Assembly: GCA_964035575.1 (NCBI GenBank)
Contig: OZ037873.1
Location: 434,001 to 498,000 of the forward strand
Direction: 5' to 3'
Length of the DNA: 64,000 nt
Origin: Rhynchopus sp. YZ270_cl-10
Taxonomy: Eukaryota > Euglenozoa > Diplonemea > Diplonemida > Diplonemidae
Translations under genes and position numbers: made by a program
In this document: positions 19,369 through 27,329 of the stretch, in pieces
How positions within the stretch are numbered: position 1 is the first letter of the stretch
Layout of the letters: every line of letters starts with the position of its first letter
Notes under the pieces: model-generated
What the model was told of the DNA's origin: nothing
Databases searched by the model: none
Seen by the model: only the letters and a program-made list of their open reading frames with translations

Positions 19369-20037
19369 TTATGAGTTGATTTCTTGTGTGAGGAGTTTGT
19401 GTTCCTCTAGGTCTATCTTGTTGTTGTTCAGGAGCCAGTCAAGGATAGTGGATGCTTCTTGTTTGATTGCTTGACTTGTGTTCCCTGCCTTCTTTCCTCC
19501 TATCAACAACATCAGTCTATTCATTGCACCCTTGGTGTCCATTTGATACACGCCACTCCCAGTCTTACCTCCTTTACCTCTACCCATACCCTTGTTCATC
19601 CCTTTCCCCTTACCTTTACCTTTACCTGTCGATGGTGTCGGAGTAATGCTACCATCAAAAGTAGGCGGATTGTTGGGGTTGTGGAAGTTCCATGTCGGAC
19701 CTAGGTTCGGTGTCAGGTTCGGTGTCAAATTCGCAGTCGGACCTAGGTTCGGTGTCAAATTCGGGGTCTGCATACTACTAATATGTGATAAAGCTTCTTG
19801 GAATGATGTCTGGTCTGAAGCACTCGGTTGTGGTGTGGATGTTGAGGTATATGTTGCAATTCCTGATAAGATGTTGTCAGTTTGGTCTCCCTCATCTGAA
19901 GTCTTGATCGGGGCATCAATCTCCTTCAGGGTTTCTTGTTCGTTGAGAATATCAGATCGTTGTTGTGCTATGGAGTCCTTCAGTCTACCAATATCGCGTA
20001 GAAGCTTCTCGAGACTTGATGTATTGTTCAGTTGCAT
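19369..20037 (-). CDS. Coiled-coil protein with Pro/Asn/Gly repeat
   Basis: A 222-residue protein. Residues about 1-45 form a predicted coiled coil (SLEKLLRDIGRLKDSIAQQRSDIL). The middle has tandem copies of a TPNLGPT-like unit, followed by a Lys/Gly-rich stretch alternating GKGKGKGKG and GMGRGKGG, which could bind nucleic acid. The C-terminal part is helical with LLNNNKIDLEEHKLL. No family is recognised. It precedes the minor-capsid-like gene by 3 bp and is divergent from the ATPase gene with a 20-bp gap, so it probably belongs to the virion gene set. Role unknown. Confidence 0.55.
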   Translation of the reverse strand: MQLNNTSSLEKLLRDIGRLKDSIAQQRSDILNEQETLKEIDAPIKTSDEGDQTDNILSGIATYTSTSTPQPSASDQTSFQEALSHISSMQTPNLTPNLGPTANLTPNLTPNLGPTWNFHNPNNPPTFDGSITPTPSTGKGKGKGKGMNKGMGRGKGGKTGSGVYQMDTKGAMNRLMLLIGGKKAGNTSQAIKQEASTILDWLLNNNKIDLEEHKLLTQEINS

Positions 20038-20057
20038 TTTTGTTATTGAAAAAAAAA

Positions 20058-20798
20058 ATGATACGCAATTACGTTACGAGGAATGAGTCACCTGAGGATG
20101 ATGAACATTCAAAGCTTCTTCCGTCGTGGCCATTCAGGATGTTGTCTGTCGGATCTTCTGGGTGTGGGAAGAGCACAGTGATGGGGAATATGCTGATGAA
20201 CAAGGAGTTGAAGTTACCGTTTGACAGGGTTTTCGTTATCAGCACAACACTGCACCAAAAGATCTACCAGGTTATGATGGAACACTTTGCAGACATTGAC
20301 GAGAAGATACGAAGTGAGCTGGAACGGGAGTTGAAGAAGAAGAAGGTGAGTGAGGAGAAGATCGACGAGACCTTAGAAGCCTTGAAGCCAACAGCAGAGT
20401 TCTTCGACAGTGTGGGTGAGTTCGATGTGGAGGACCTTGACGCAAAGCAGAAGAACCTTGTGATCTTAGACGACATTGTGATGGAGAAGAACCAGAGTGA
20501 CTTCATCAACCTGTATGTGCATGGGCGTCACCGCAACATCTCCCCAGTGTACTTGAGTCAGAGCTTCTTTGACACCCCAAAGGTGATACGACAGAACTGC
20601 AGCTGCTTCCTGCTGTTCAACATCAACAAGAAGGAAAGGCGTATGATAGCGACTTCATGCAGCGACCTTGAGCCTGATGAGTTTAACAGTATGTTTGAGG
20701 GTCTTCCCCGGTACAACTTCGTCATGATCGACAACCAGCCTGTTGTTCCTGAATTGAAGTATCGAAGGAACTTTGATGAGATTGTGTTTCCAGGATGA
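20058..20798 (+). CDS. Genome-packaging ATPase (FtsK/HerA, A32-like)
   Basis: A 246-residue P-loop ATPase. The ATG at 20058 is preferred because it lies just before the conserved body; the frame is open further upstream without an ATG of equal fit. Walker A is GSSGCGKST (32-40), and Walker B is the NLVILDDIV stretch near residue 135. The QSFFDTPKVIRQNCSCFLLF segment with a conserved Gln is typical of the A32-like motors of Polintons, virophages and large DNA viruses, which drive genome DNA into capsids. An insert rich in Lys/Glu (RSELERELKKKKVSEEK) lies between the motifs. It is divergent from the coiled-coil gene. Confidence 0.92.
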   Translation: MIRNYVTRNESPEDDEHSKLLPSWPFRMLSVGSSGCGKSTVMGNMLMNKELKLPFDRVFVISTTLHQKIYQVMMEHFADIDEKIRSELERELKKKKVSEEKIDETLEALKPTAEFFDSVGEFDVEDLDAKQKNLVILDDIVMEKNQSDFINLYVHGRHRNISPVYLSQSFFDTPKVIRQNCSCFLLFNINKKERRMIATSCSDLEPDEFNSMFEGLPRYNFVMIDNQPVVPELKYRRNFDEIVFPG

Positions 20799-21231
20799 TA
20801 AGAGAAAAGATGTCCGACAGAACAACGACCCCGATGAGCACTATTGTACCTCCAATCAAGACAAGAGACTCAGAACCGAAGGTTCCTCGAGGGGCTTCAG
20901 CCCGAGATGTGAGTTCCAGCGGTAGTGTTGGGAGCAAGATAGTGACTGTGATGTGTTGTAGGAGCAAATGTGTTGGGAACCCCAAGGTTGTGGTCAAACG
21001 GTAGGTATTGTTGTACACATGCCATGTACGCGGTGAGGGGCACGTTGCTGATGTTGAGGAAGGAGATAAAGAAAAGCCCATTCCCCACCGTATCACTCTT
21101 TTGTTCACGTCCCCACCACACCCACGTATTTCACACCACATTGCCGTGGAATTCCAATGTGAACGACGGAACACACCATTCCTCCCTATTATCATCACCG
21201 GCCCGCACTTGCACAGTAATACACCACACAA
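20799..21231. other. Spacer between packaging ATPase and cargo ATPase
   Basis: A weak 64-residue Ser/Thr-rich frame starts at an ATG at 20810 and ends at 21004, but no homology is apparent. The rest has no recognisable gene. Towards 21231 the sequence becomes rich in C and A (CACCACACCCACG), resembling 5' leaders of host genes. Confidence 0.35.
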
Positions 21232-22263
21232 ATGACAAAATACAGCAAAATGTGGCAATGGGTTCGAAATGCCAAAGACCAGGCCATCAAACTTGAGAAT
21301 GTGAAAGTGGCAGGAGGAGTATCCGTTGGCGGAATGCTTATGTGGGGCGGGCAGTGGGTATGGAACGAATTCTATGGTCCAGACACCCTATACGATCTCA
21401 ACAAGAAGATGAAGGAGTCCCAAGCACTCCTCGACAAAATGCTCGAGGATATTGTCACAGCACCGTACGAACCCGAAGTACCAATTGGCAGGGAGTATGT
21501 TCCAAGACAGCAAGATGGTAAACTGGAGAAGGATTTAGGCGACAACATCGCCAAGAATACATACTTCTTCATGTTGACGGGTGAGAGCGGCTCAGGCAAA
21601 ACCACGATGATGCAGCATGTGCTGAAAAAAAACTACAAGGAAGGCGTGATCTTTGTGGCGGTCAATGCGGATGAGCTGGTGGATGTGCCTAAAAACAAGG
21701 TGAGAGCTGTGGTTCAAGCGGCTGTGCTCGAGAAGTTCAAAGAATGCAAGGATCATCCCCGCCATGACCCCGGTTTTACGGGCTTCATCAAACACGCCAA
21801 CGAGGTCCGGAAGAGGGCGAAGGCGAAGGAGAAGGAGAAGGCACATCCGCTGATCATCTACATCACTCTGGACACGAAGGATAAAAAACTCAGTTACGAG
21901 ACTATGGGGAACATTGCCGTGGCTGTCGGAGGAATGGCCAGCGACCTTTCATCGAAGGCGAACTGTTGCAAGACCATTCTCGAGTTCTCCAAAACAGGAA
22001 TCTCGGACAATCTCAGGCAAATCCGCGGTGATTTCGACCGTTTGGAAGTGGGTGCAATGACAGAGGACGAGTTCCTGCGGATTGGGAAGCAGGTACTGGC
22101 GGCGAAGGATCCCGAGAATCTTATTGAGCCGTATCTCAAGCACTACCACGACTGGTTGGGAGGACAGACGAAGACCTTGACTCAGCTCGGGGATGAATTG
22201 GGGAGTGTGGGGATCAAGAGTATGCACAGTCTTTGTTGCCTTTTTGTACAACATGATTATTAA
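21232..22263 (+). CDS. P-loop ATPase, probable cargo gene with introns
   Basis: A 343-residue frame. After a Trp/Gly-rich N-terminal hydrophobic segment (VAGGVSVGGMLMWGGQWVW) comes an AAA-like NTPase with Walker A GESGSGKTT (117-125) and a later LIIYITLD strand that may be Walker B. It is not a usual Polinton gene. General resemblance is to P-loop NTPases of effector-like (RHS/Crinkler-type) or signalling families, but no subfamily can be named. Codon use and the leader look host-like. The frame ends a little after a GTATG site, and the next frame begins after intron-like GT-AG gaps in the same donor style as the host Piezo gene. This suggests a spliced gene picked up from a host genome. Confidence 0.65.
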   Translation: MTKYSKMWQWVRNAKDQAIKLENVKVAGGVSVGGMLMWGGQWVWNEFYGPDTLYDLNKKMKESQALLDKMLEDIVTAPYEPEVPIGREYVPRQQDGKLEKDLGDNIAKNTYFFMLTGESGSGKTTMMQHVLKKNYKEGVIFVAVNADELVDVPKNKVRAVVQAAVLEKFKECKDHPRHDPGFTGFIKHANEVRKRAKAKEKEKAHPLIIYITLDTKDKKLSYETMGNIAVAVGGMASDLSSKANCCKTILEFSKTGISDNLRQIRGDFDRLEVGAMTEDEFLRIGKQVLAAKDPENLIEPYLKHYHDWLGGQTKTLTQLGDELGSVGIKSMHSLCCLFVQHDY

Positions 22264-22353
22264 CCACACATCTCATCGCAGTTGAGTCTGCCACCCCCGA
22301 AACAAAGGATGAGGTTTTGACGAAGCTGAAGGAGGGTATGTTGTTATGTTGAG

Positions 22354-22710
22354 GTGGGTAGTTTGTCAATTATGAGCCACATGTATTGCACAGGTATCGA
22401 CGGGAAGTATTACCGTGCATGCGAAAAGTTGGATGAGGAGCCAGAACTGAAGTTGCTCAAGGAAATGGCAGAGGCTGGAGCAAATGGATTAGGCCCGCGC
22501 GCTCTCCCAATTACCGTCCTTGCCAACCTCAGCGAACGCAGCTCAGACTCGACACTGATCCGCAAAGCGGGCGACAACGAGAGGATCCACCGCTACTCTC
22601 ACGCACTGTACCTGCATGGTGTGAAGGAGCCAAATCCAAATGACTTAGAATTGAAGAAGAAGATTGCAGAAGTGAAGGAGAAGTTCAGGATGAACGCGAA
22701 GTCTGCGTGA
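22354..22710 (+). CDS. Downstream coding segment, likely later exon of the P-loop ATPase gene
   Basis: The frame is open for about 118 codons. Its first dozen codons look intronic, with coding character clear only from about 22395 onward. It is helical and charged, with EPELKLLKEMAEAGANGLG, LANLSERSSDST and a Lys/Glu-rich C-terminus. It lies 90 bp after the ATPase frame on the same strand, with a GTATG...CACAG interval at its start, so a spliced continuation is likelier than a separate gene. No domain was recognised. Confidence 0.5.
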   Translation: MGSLSIMSHMYCTGIDGKYYRACEKLDEEPELKLLKEMAEAGANGLGPRALPITVLANLSERSSDSTLIRKAGDNERIHRYSHALYLHGVKEPNPNDLELKKKIAEVKEKFRMNAKSA

Positions 22711-23086
22711 TGATATGGGTGTGGGGTGAAGTACTTTTGTGGTTCTTTTTTTTTTTTTGTTTATTTGTGTCTGGAGGAGGTGGGGAAGGGTATGAAAAAA
22801 AAAAAAAGAAAAAACAGGGTGTTGTCAACTGTCCCAACAACACAGGCTCAGCCGGGTGTGGGTAGGAATAGTGAATATGTTTTGTGATTATATTTTTTAC
22901 TTTCATTTGTCTCTGGAGGGTGGGAACAACGATGGGTCTTACTTGCACAATATGTGGGGGAAAAAAAAAAAACCGTCTATGAGTTGAGTGTATGTTTCTG
23001 GTGCTTTGAGTCAGAACGAGGGGCTTTTGGTGTTATTTTTATATTTTTCCTTTCCCAAACAAAACAAAACAAAACAAAACAAAAAA

Positions 23087-23125
<39 letters not shown>

Positions 23126-23564
23126 AGACCGCCCTTATGAGTATTTTCTTAACTGTCTCTTTTTCACAACACACTCACCACACTCAGACAGGAGTACAAC
23201 AAACTACACAATGGGAAGGACAACAAATTGTGGTTCAAAAGAACCCGTGGTATAGGCCTACAGGGGAACGCCACGTAAAATAAAGACTAACGCGCCATGT
23301 GCACTACCTCTTGGGTGGTTGTGGAAACGTGCACTGCTTCCTGTATAATTTGTATAATTTGGAGATACAGAGTAAACTCACAGCTCCCTACACGGCCGTA
23401 AAGGTGAGGAGTATGCAGAGGACACCGACAGGCTTAACCAGATCCATCATCACGTCATTAGGAATACAGTCACCGAAGTCCGAGTCACTGAAGAAGCGAC
23501 TGCTGAAACAGGTACGACACGTACACACAGGTATGTAAAAGGCTTACATAAAAAGTTAACAATT
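22711..23564. other. Gene-free right arm of the Polinton
   Basis: No gene is supported. The stretch has A-runs and T-runs (22750, 22795, 22970, and about 36 A's near 23088-23124), (AAAAC)n near 23060, and short open frames without recognisable character. A weak 79-codon frame at 23299-23538 has no homology visible. Confidence 0.5.
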
Positions 23565-23637
23565 AATAAAATATCGGCGCAGTAGAATTTTACCGGGTTT
23601 TAATTCCTGCGCCCATCTCTCGATTTCTCCTATTACT
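23565..23637 (-). repeat. Right terminal inverted repeat of the Polinton
   Basis: Positions 23601-23636 are exactly complementary to the left terminus, and similarity continues more loosely to about 23565. The next six bases, CGCGTT (23638-23643), repeat the target site at 5394-5399. Confidence 0.9.
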
Positions 23638-24411
23638 CGCGTTCGTTTCAACGCGTCCGTTTCAACGCGTTCGTTTCAACGCGTCCGTTTCAACGCGTCC
23701 GTTTCAACGCGTCCGTTTCAACGCGTCCGTTTCAACGCGTCCGTTTCAACGCGTCCGTTTCAACGCGTCCGTTTCAACGCGTTCGTTTCAACGCGTCCGT
23801 TTCAAAGCGTCCGTTTCAACGCGTCCGTTTCAACGCGTTCGTTTCAACGCGTTCGTTACAACGCGTCCGTTTCAACGCGTTCGTTTCAACGCGTTCGTTT
23901 CAACGCGTCCGTTTCAACGCGTCCGTTTCAAAGCGTCCGTTTCAACGCGTCCGTTTCAACGCGTTCGTTTCAACGCGTCCGTTTCAACGCGTCCGTTTCA
24001 ACGCGTCCGTTTCAACGCGTTCGTTTCAACGCGTTCGTTTCAACGCGTCCGTTTCAACGCGTCCGTTTCAACGCGTCCGTTTCAACGCGTCCGTTTCAAC
24101 GCGTTCGTTTCAACGCGTCCGTTTCAACGCGTTCGTTTCAACGCGTTCGTTTCAACGCGTCCGTTTCAAAGCGTCCGTTTCAACGCGTCCGTTTCAACGC
24201 GTTCGTTTCAACGCGTCCGTTTCAACGCGTTCGTTTCAACGCGTCCGTTTCAACGCGTCCGTTTCAACGCGTTCGTTTTAACGCGTCCGTTTCAACGCGT
24301 CCGTTTCAACGCGTCCGTTTCAACGCGTTCGTTTCAAAGCGTCCGTTTCAACGCGTTCGTTTCAACGCGTCTGTTTCAACGCGTGTGTTTCAACGATTTC
24401 GTTTCATAGAG
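23638..24411. repeat. 14-bp satellite array (right block)
   Basis: About 55 copies of the same 14-bp unit as on the left resume right after the Polinton, showing that the element split one array. Copies are more uniform here than in the left blocks until about 24370. Confidence 0.96.
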
Positions 24412-24747
24412 TGCGTTGGACCGCGTCAGCGTTTCGCATCTGTTTTAATGTGTTGTTTTTTGCGTGTCTGTTGCAAGGAAAGTTAGAGTATGGACATGCA
24501 GGCTTTAATGTGTGTGTTTGAATGTGTCAGTGTCGACAAAGAGCTGAGTGGGTGATTGGGAAGCGTTGCGTAGTTAAGGTATTTGTATTCTCGATGTTTG
24601 TGTGATAACAACCTTTTTCTCTGCGCACCATCCTTCCCCTTTTTTGCAAGATTTTTTGCGGTCAGTTTTTGCGACTGTCCCTGTTTTACCTCTTGTTTCA
24701 ACGCGTATCCATTTTTATTGAATAACTTTTGTGTATTACTGACCTAC
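24412..24747. other. Decaying satellite edge, no gene
   Basis: The first 70 bases still show diverged satellite units (CGTTTCATAGAGTGCGTT, GTCAGCGTTTCG). Beyond that the sequence is unique and no gene is seen. A final CAACGCGT remnant at about 24700 shows that the array once extended further. Confidence 0.6.
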
Positions 24748-24752
24748 TCCCT

Positions 24753-25194
24753 TCTCCCTACTCCCTACTCCCTACTCCCTACTCCCTACTCCCTACTCCC
24801 TACTCCCTACTCCCTACTCCCTACTCCCTACTCCCTACTCCCTACTCCCTACTCCCTACTCCCTACTCCCTACTCCCTACTCCCTACTCCCTACTCCCTA
24901 CTCCCTACTCCCTACTCCCTACTCCCTACTCCCTACTCCCTACTCCCTACTCCCTACTCCCTACTCCCTACTCCCTACTCCCTACTCCCTACTCCCTACT
25001 CCCTACTCCCTACTCCCTACTCCCTACTCCCTACTCCCTACTCCCTACTCCCTACTCCCTACTCCCTACTCCCTACTCCCTACTCCCTACTCCCTACTCC
25101 CTACTCCCTACTCCCTACTCCCTACTCCCTACTCCCTACTCCCTACTCCCTACTCCCTACTCCCTACTCCCTACTCCCTACTCCCTACTCCCTT
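24753..25194. repeat. (CTCCCTA)n minisatellite, about 63 copies
   Basis: A nearly perfect 7-bp tandem repeat. Read on the other strand it is TAGGGAG, reminiscent of telomere-like repeats, but genes lie on both sides so it is not a chromosome end. The + strand unit is pyrimidine-rich and contains no AG dinucleotide. It ends 15 bp before the AG at 25208-25209 that precedes the kelch gene. Confidence 0.97.
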
Positions 25195-25209
25195 TTTCTT
25201 TCGTCTTAG
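25195..25209 (+). promoter_or_regulatory. Predicted splice acceptor of the kelch gene
   Basis: The sequence TTTTTCTTTCGTCTTAG directly follows the (CTCCCTA)n tract and ends in the first AG after about 450 bases. The ATG follows 18 bases later. This is the layout of a trans-splice acceptor. The minisatellite may act as an oversized polypyrimidine tract. Confidence 0.55.
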
Positions 25210-25227
25210 GGACACGTTCACTCCACG

Positions 25228-26604
25228 ATGCCGCCAAAAGCGAAGGAACCACCTGAAGATGTGTCAACACCACCTGAAGAAACGTGCACTGAGCCTTCCG
25301 CATCATGTGAGGAGGAACTGGAGGACCGCAGCAGGTGGTGTGGTGACCTTGATACACTAACGTTGACGTCACGTGAGGCGGGGTGGAAGGACATGCAGCC
25401 GCACTGCAGGTATAGCGCAGTGTCGATCCCGTCTCCGCGTCACCCGGGGAACAGCCTCTTTGTCATATTCGGCGGCGCTGAGCCTGAATACCACAACACC
25501 GTGCATCAGTACGAGGCAGTGACATACAAGTGGTCCGTGAGCAAGATGCAGGGCGCTGTACCACAAACCTTCTTTTCGCACTGCTACGGCGTGCACGAGG
25601 GTGCGCTCTACGTGTGGGGTGGGTTTGGGAACACAGGGTTCATGCCTCAGCTCTACAAGATGAACACGACGTCCCTTTTCTGGGAGCATCTAAAGGCGAT
25701 GGAGGGTGTGGTGCCAGACTACATCGCCTCGGCCAGTGCGGTGCACAACGGCAGACTGTACTGTTTTGGTGGACGCAGTTCACCTGGCACAGTCACAGGC
25801 GATGTCTACGTCCTGAACTTGACGACACATCGCTGGAAGATGCTCGACCTCTCTGCGCAGCCGTACTACGACGACACACAGCAGCTCCTGCACTACCGGT
25901 CCGCAAGCACAGCATGGGACGCACGTCCGTTGCCACGTTTCAACTCCAGCCTCACGCTCTGTGGAGACAGTCTCTACGCGTTCGGCGGTCACGACGTAGT
26001 GGGAGACCAGATCCCTTCCGACAAAATGGAGTCGCCAAACATCCTGTTCCGCCTGCGCCTAGACGTCGAGGACAAGACACACCGCTGGCAGGCACTCAAG
26101 ACGTCTGGTGACCCACCACCTGCCCGCATCTACGGACATACAGTGGTCAATTTAAAGGGGCTTCTGATCTGCCTGGGGGGCCACCACTCGCATATGGTGC
26201 ATGCATTGAGCCCAGAGCAGCTGAGATGGACTGTGCCGAGCACGGGGGCGCACAGTGAGAGGCACCCACCGCCACTGGCGGTATCTGAGTCTGTGCAGGT
26301 GCGAACGCAGTCGGTGGTCGGACCGCACAAGGGAACTTTCTGGGCATCTGCAAATGTGACAAAAGTGAATGCAAGTGGCACGTATGACCTGCAAGTGATC
26401 CCCTCGCGTAGCTGCAAGATGAAAGGCCCGCAGTCCTCCATCGCGCGCACCGAGCTGCGCAAGGTGTCGCGCCCGCTGTTTTCACAGCGGTGCTTCTGCA
26501 CAGCAGAGGTCTTGGACGAAGCTATTGTCGTTTTTGGTGGGCTGCAGGTATGCCAAGGGGAAGGGCTATTCTTGTTTGCGATGCCTGCACCGACAGAGTT
26601 CTAG
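25228..26604 (+). CDS. Kelch-repeat beta-propeller protein (458 aa)
   Basis: The ATG at 25228 is the first after the predicted acceptor AG. About six kelch repeats show the usual hydrophobic strand, Gly-Gly pair and spaced Tyr/Trp: LFVIFGGAEPEY, LYVWGGFGN, LYCFGGRSSPG with TTHRWKML, LYAFGGHDVVG, LLICLGGHHSH and IVVFGGLQV. No BTB, F-box or membrane segment is present, so it is a free propeller with a 50-residue acidic N-terminal extension rich in Pro, Glu and Thr. Kelch propellers bind partner proteins in cytoskeletal or ubiquitin-ligase settings; which applies here cannot be read from the sequence. No intron is seen. Confidence 0.9.
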   Translation: MPPKAKEPPEDVSTPPEETCTEPSASCEEELEDRSRWCGDLDTLTLTSREAGWKDMQPHCRYSAVSIPSPRHPGNSLFVIFGGAEPEYHNTVHQYEAVTYKWSVSKMQGAVPQTFFSHCYGVHEGALYVWGGFGNTGFMPQLYKMNTTSLFWEHLKAMEGVVPDYIASASAVHNGRLYCFGGRSSPGTVTGDVYVLNLTTHRWKMLDLSAQPYYDDTQQLLHYRSASTAWDARPLPRFNSSLTLCGDSLYAFGGHDVVGDQIPSDKMESPNILFRLRLDVEDKTHRWQALKTSGDPPPARIYGHTVVNLKGLLICLGGHHSHMVHALSPEQLRWTVPSTGAHSERHPPPLAVSESVQVRTQSVVGPHKGTFWASANVTKVNASGTYDLQVIPSRSCKMKGPQSSIARTELRKVSRPLFSQRCFCTAEVLDEAIVVFGGLQVCQGEGLFLFAMPAPTEF

Positions 26605-27329
26605 ATTCCATTTTGTTTTACCCCCCTTTTTTTGAGCAAGTTTTAACCCTTTATAGGGTACATAAATAGTACCCCCAACAAAGAGAGAGTTACTTTAATA
26701 GGGTTATCCTCAGGTGTGTATAGCACTAAAACAACCAAAATAAAAAGGAAAAAAAAAAAAAAAAAAAATAACATTTCCACACTGCAGCTTGAAACGAATA
26801 AACGTTTTAAAGATACAATTCTTCTTCGGTTTGCTAAGTCGGGAAGGCGTGCAGCATGATACACAGCAAATGAGTCCCCAAGACACAGGCGATACGAATC
26901 CATGCAAGAAGAGCAGAAGAAACCTCGAGGCATAATAAACAAAGAAAAAAACGGTCCACTATCACGTCACCCTCCCCTTTTTTTGTTGTTAACACAACCA
27001 AAAAAGGGAAGGGCCAGTGTAAAAGGACTAGTAGCGCGGCTACCAAAAACTACCGTGTAGTCAGCGTCACGCCTGCTTCGGTAGGTTACACAGTTACGAT
27101 GAGAAAAAAAAGTCGTTTCGTTTTTGGAGCGAAGTGATTGTCGACACAAAAAGTACAGACCCTACCTCGGTAGGTGATTGTCGACAGAACAAACATGGTG
27201 TTGCAGTTGCGCCCCTCATATACCTTATTACCCAATAGAAACCCTAAAGATTTCCCCCCCATTTTTTTAAACCCTTCCCTGGTCATCCCCCCCCTCTTTC
27301 ACCAACTTTCATCTCTGATACCAGGTAAT
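26605..27329. other. Intergenic spacer, kelch gene to coiled-coil gene
   Basis: No gene is seen. TTAA followed by CCCTTTATAGGG occurs at about 26642-26657, similar to the piggyBac-like termini elsewhere. An A-run lies at about 26748-26768. Two direct repeats containing TCGGTAGGT and GATTGTCGACA occur at about 27078-27190. The last 80 bases before 27324 are pyrimidine-rich and end in AG. Confidence 0.5.

Larger units (their letters stand above)
5400..23637. mobile_element. Polinton/Maverick element, about 18.2 kb, nearly whole
   Basis: The element is bounded by terminal inverted repeats (5401-5436 matches the complement of 23601-23636 exactly, with looser similarity inward) and by a 6-bp target duplication CGCGTT at 5394-5399 and 23638-23643, the size typical of Polintons. 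It encodes family-B DNA polymerase, rve integrase, packaging ATPase, probable double jelly-roll major capsid protein, single jelly-roll minor capsid protein, a fibre-like protein and accessory proteins. No adenovirus-type protease was recognised. It sits wholly within the 14-bp satellite. The main frames are open; the only large interruption seen is a nested repeat at about 16811-18175, so it looks nearly whole with about one major break. The clean termini and exact target duplication suggest a recent insertion. Confidence 0.95.

Noticed and set aside
24753-25194. A telomere
   Set aside because: The unit resembles telomeric repeats on the other strand, but unique genes lie on the far side and satellite on the near side, so it is interstitial at most.
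24583-25256. Frames reading TPYSLL repeats across (CTCCCTA)n
   Set aside because: A 7-bp unit is read in all phases without stops; no conserved sequence flanks it and the tract fits a non-coding leader.
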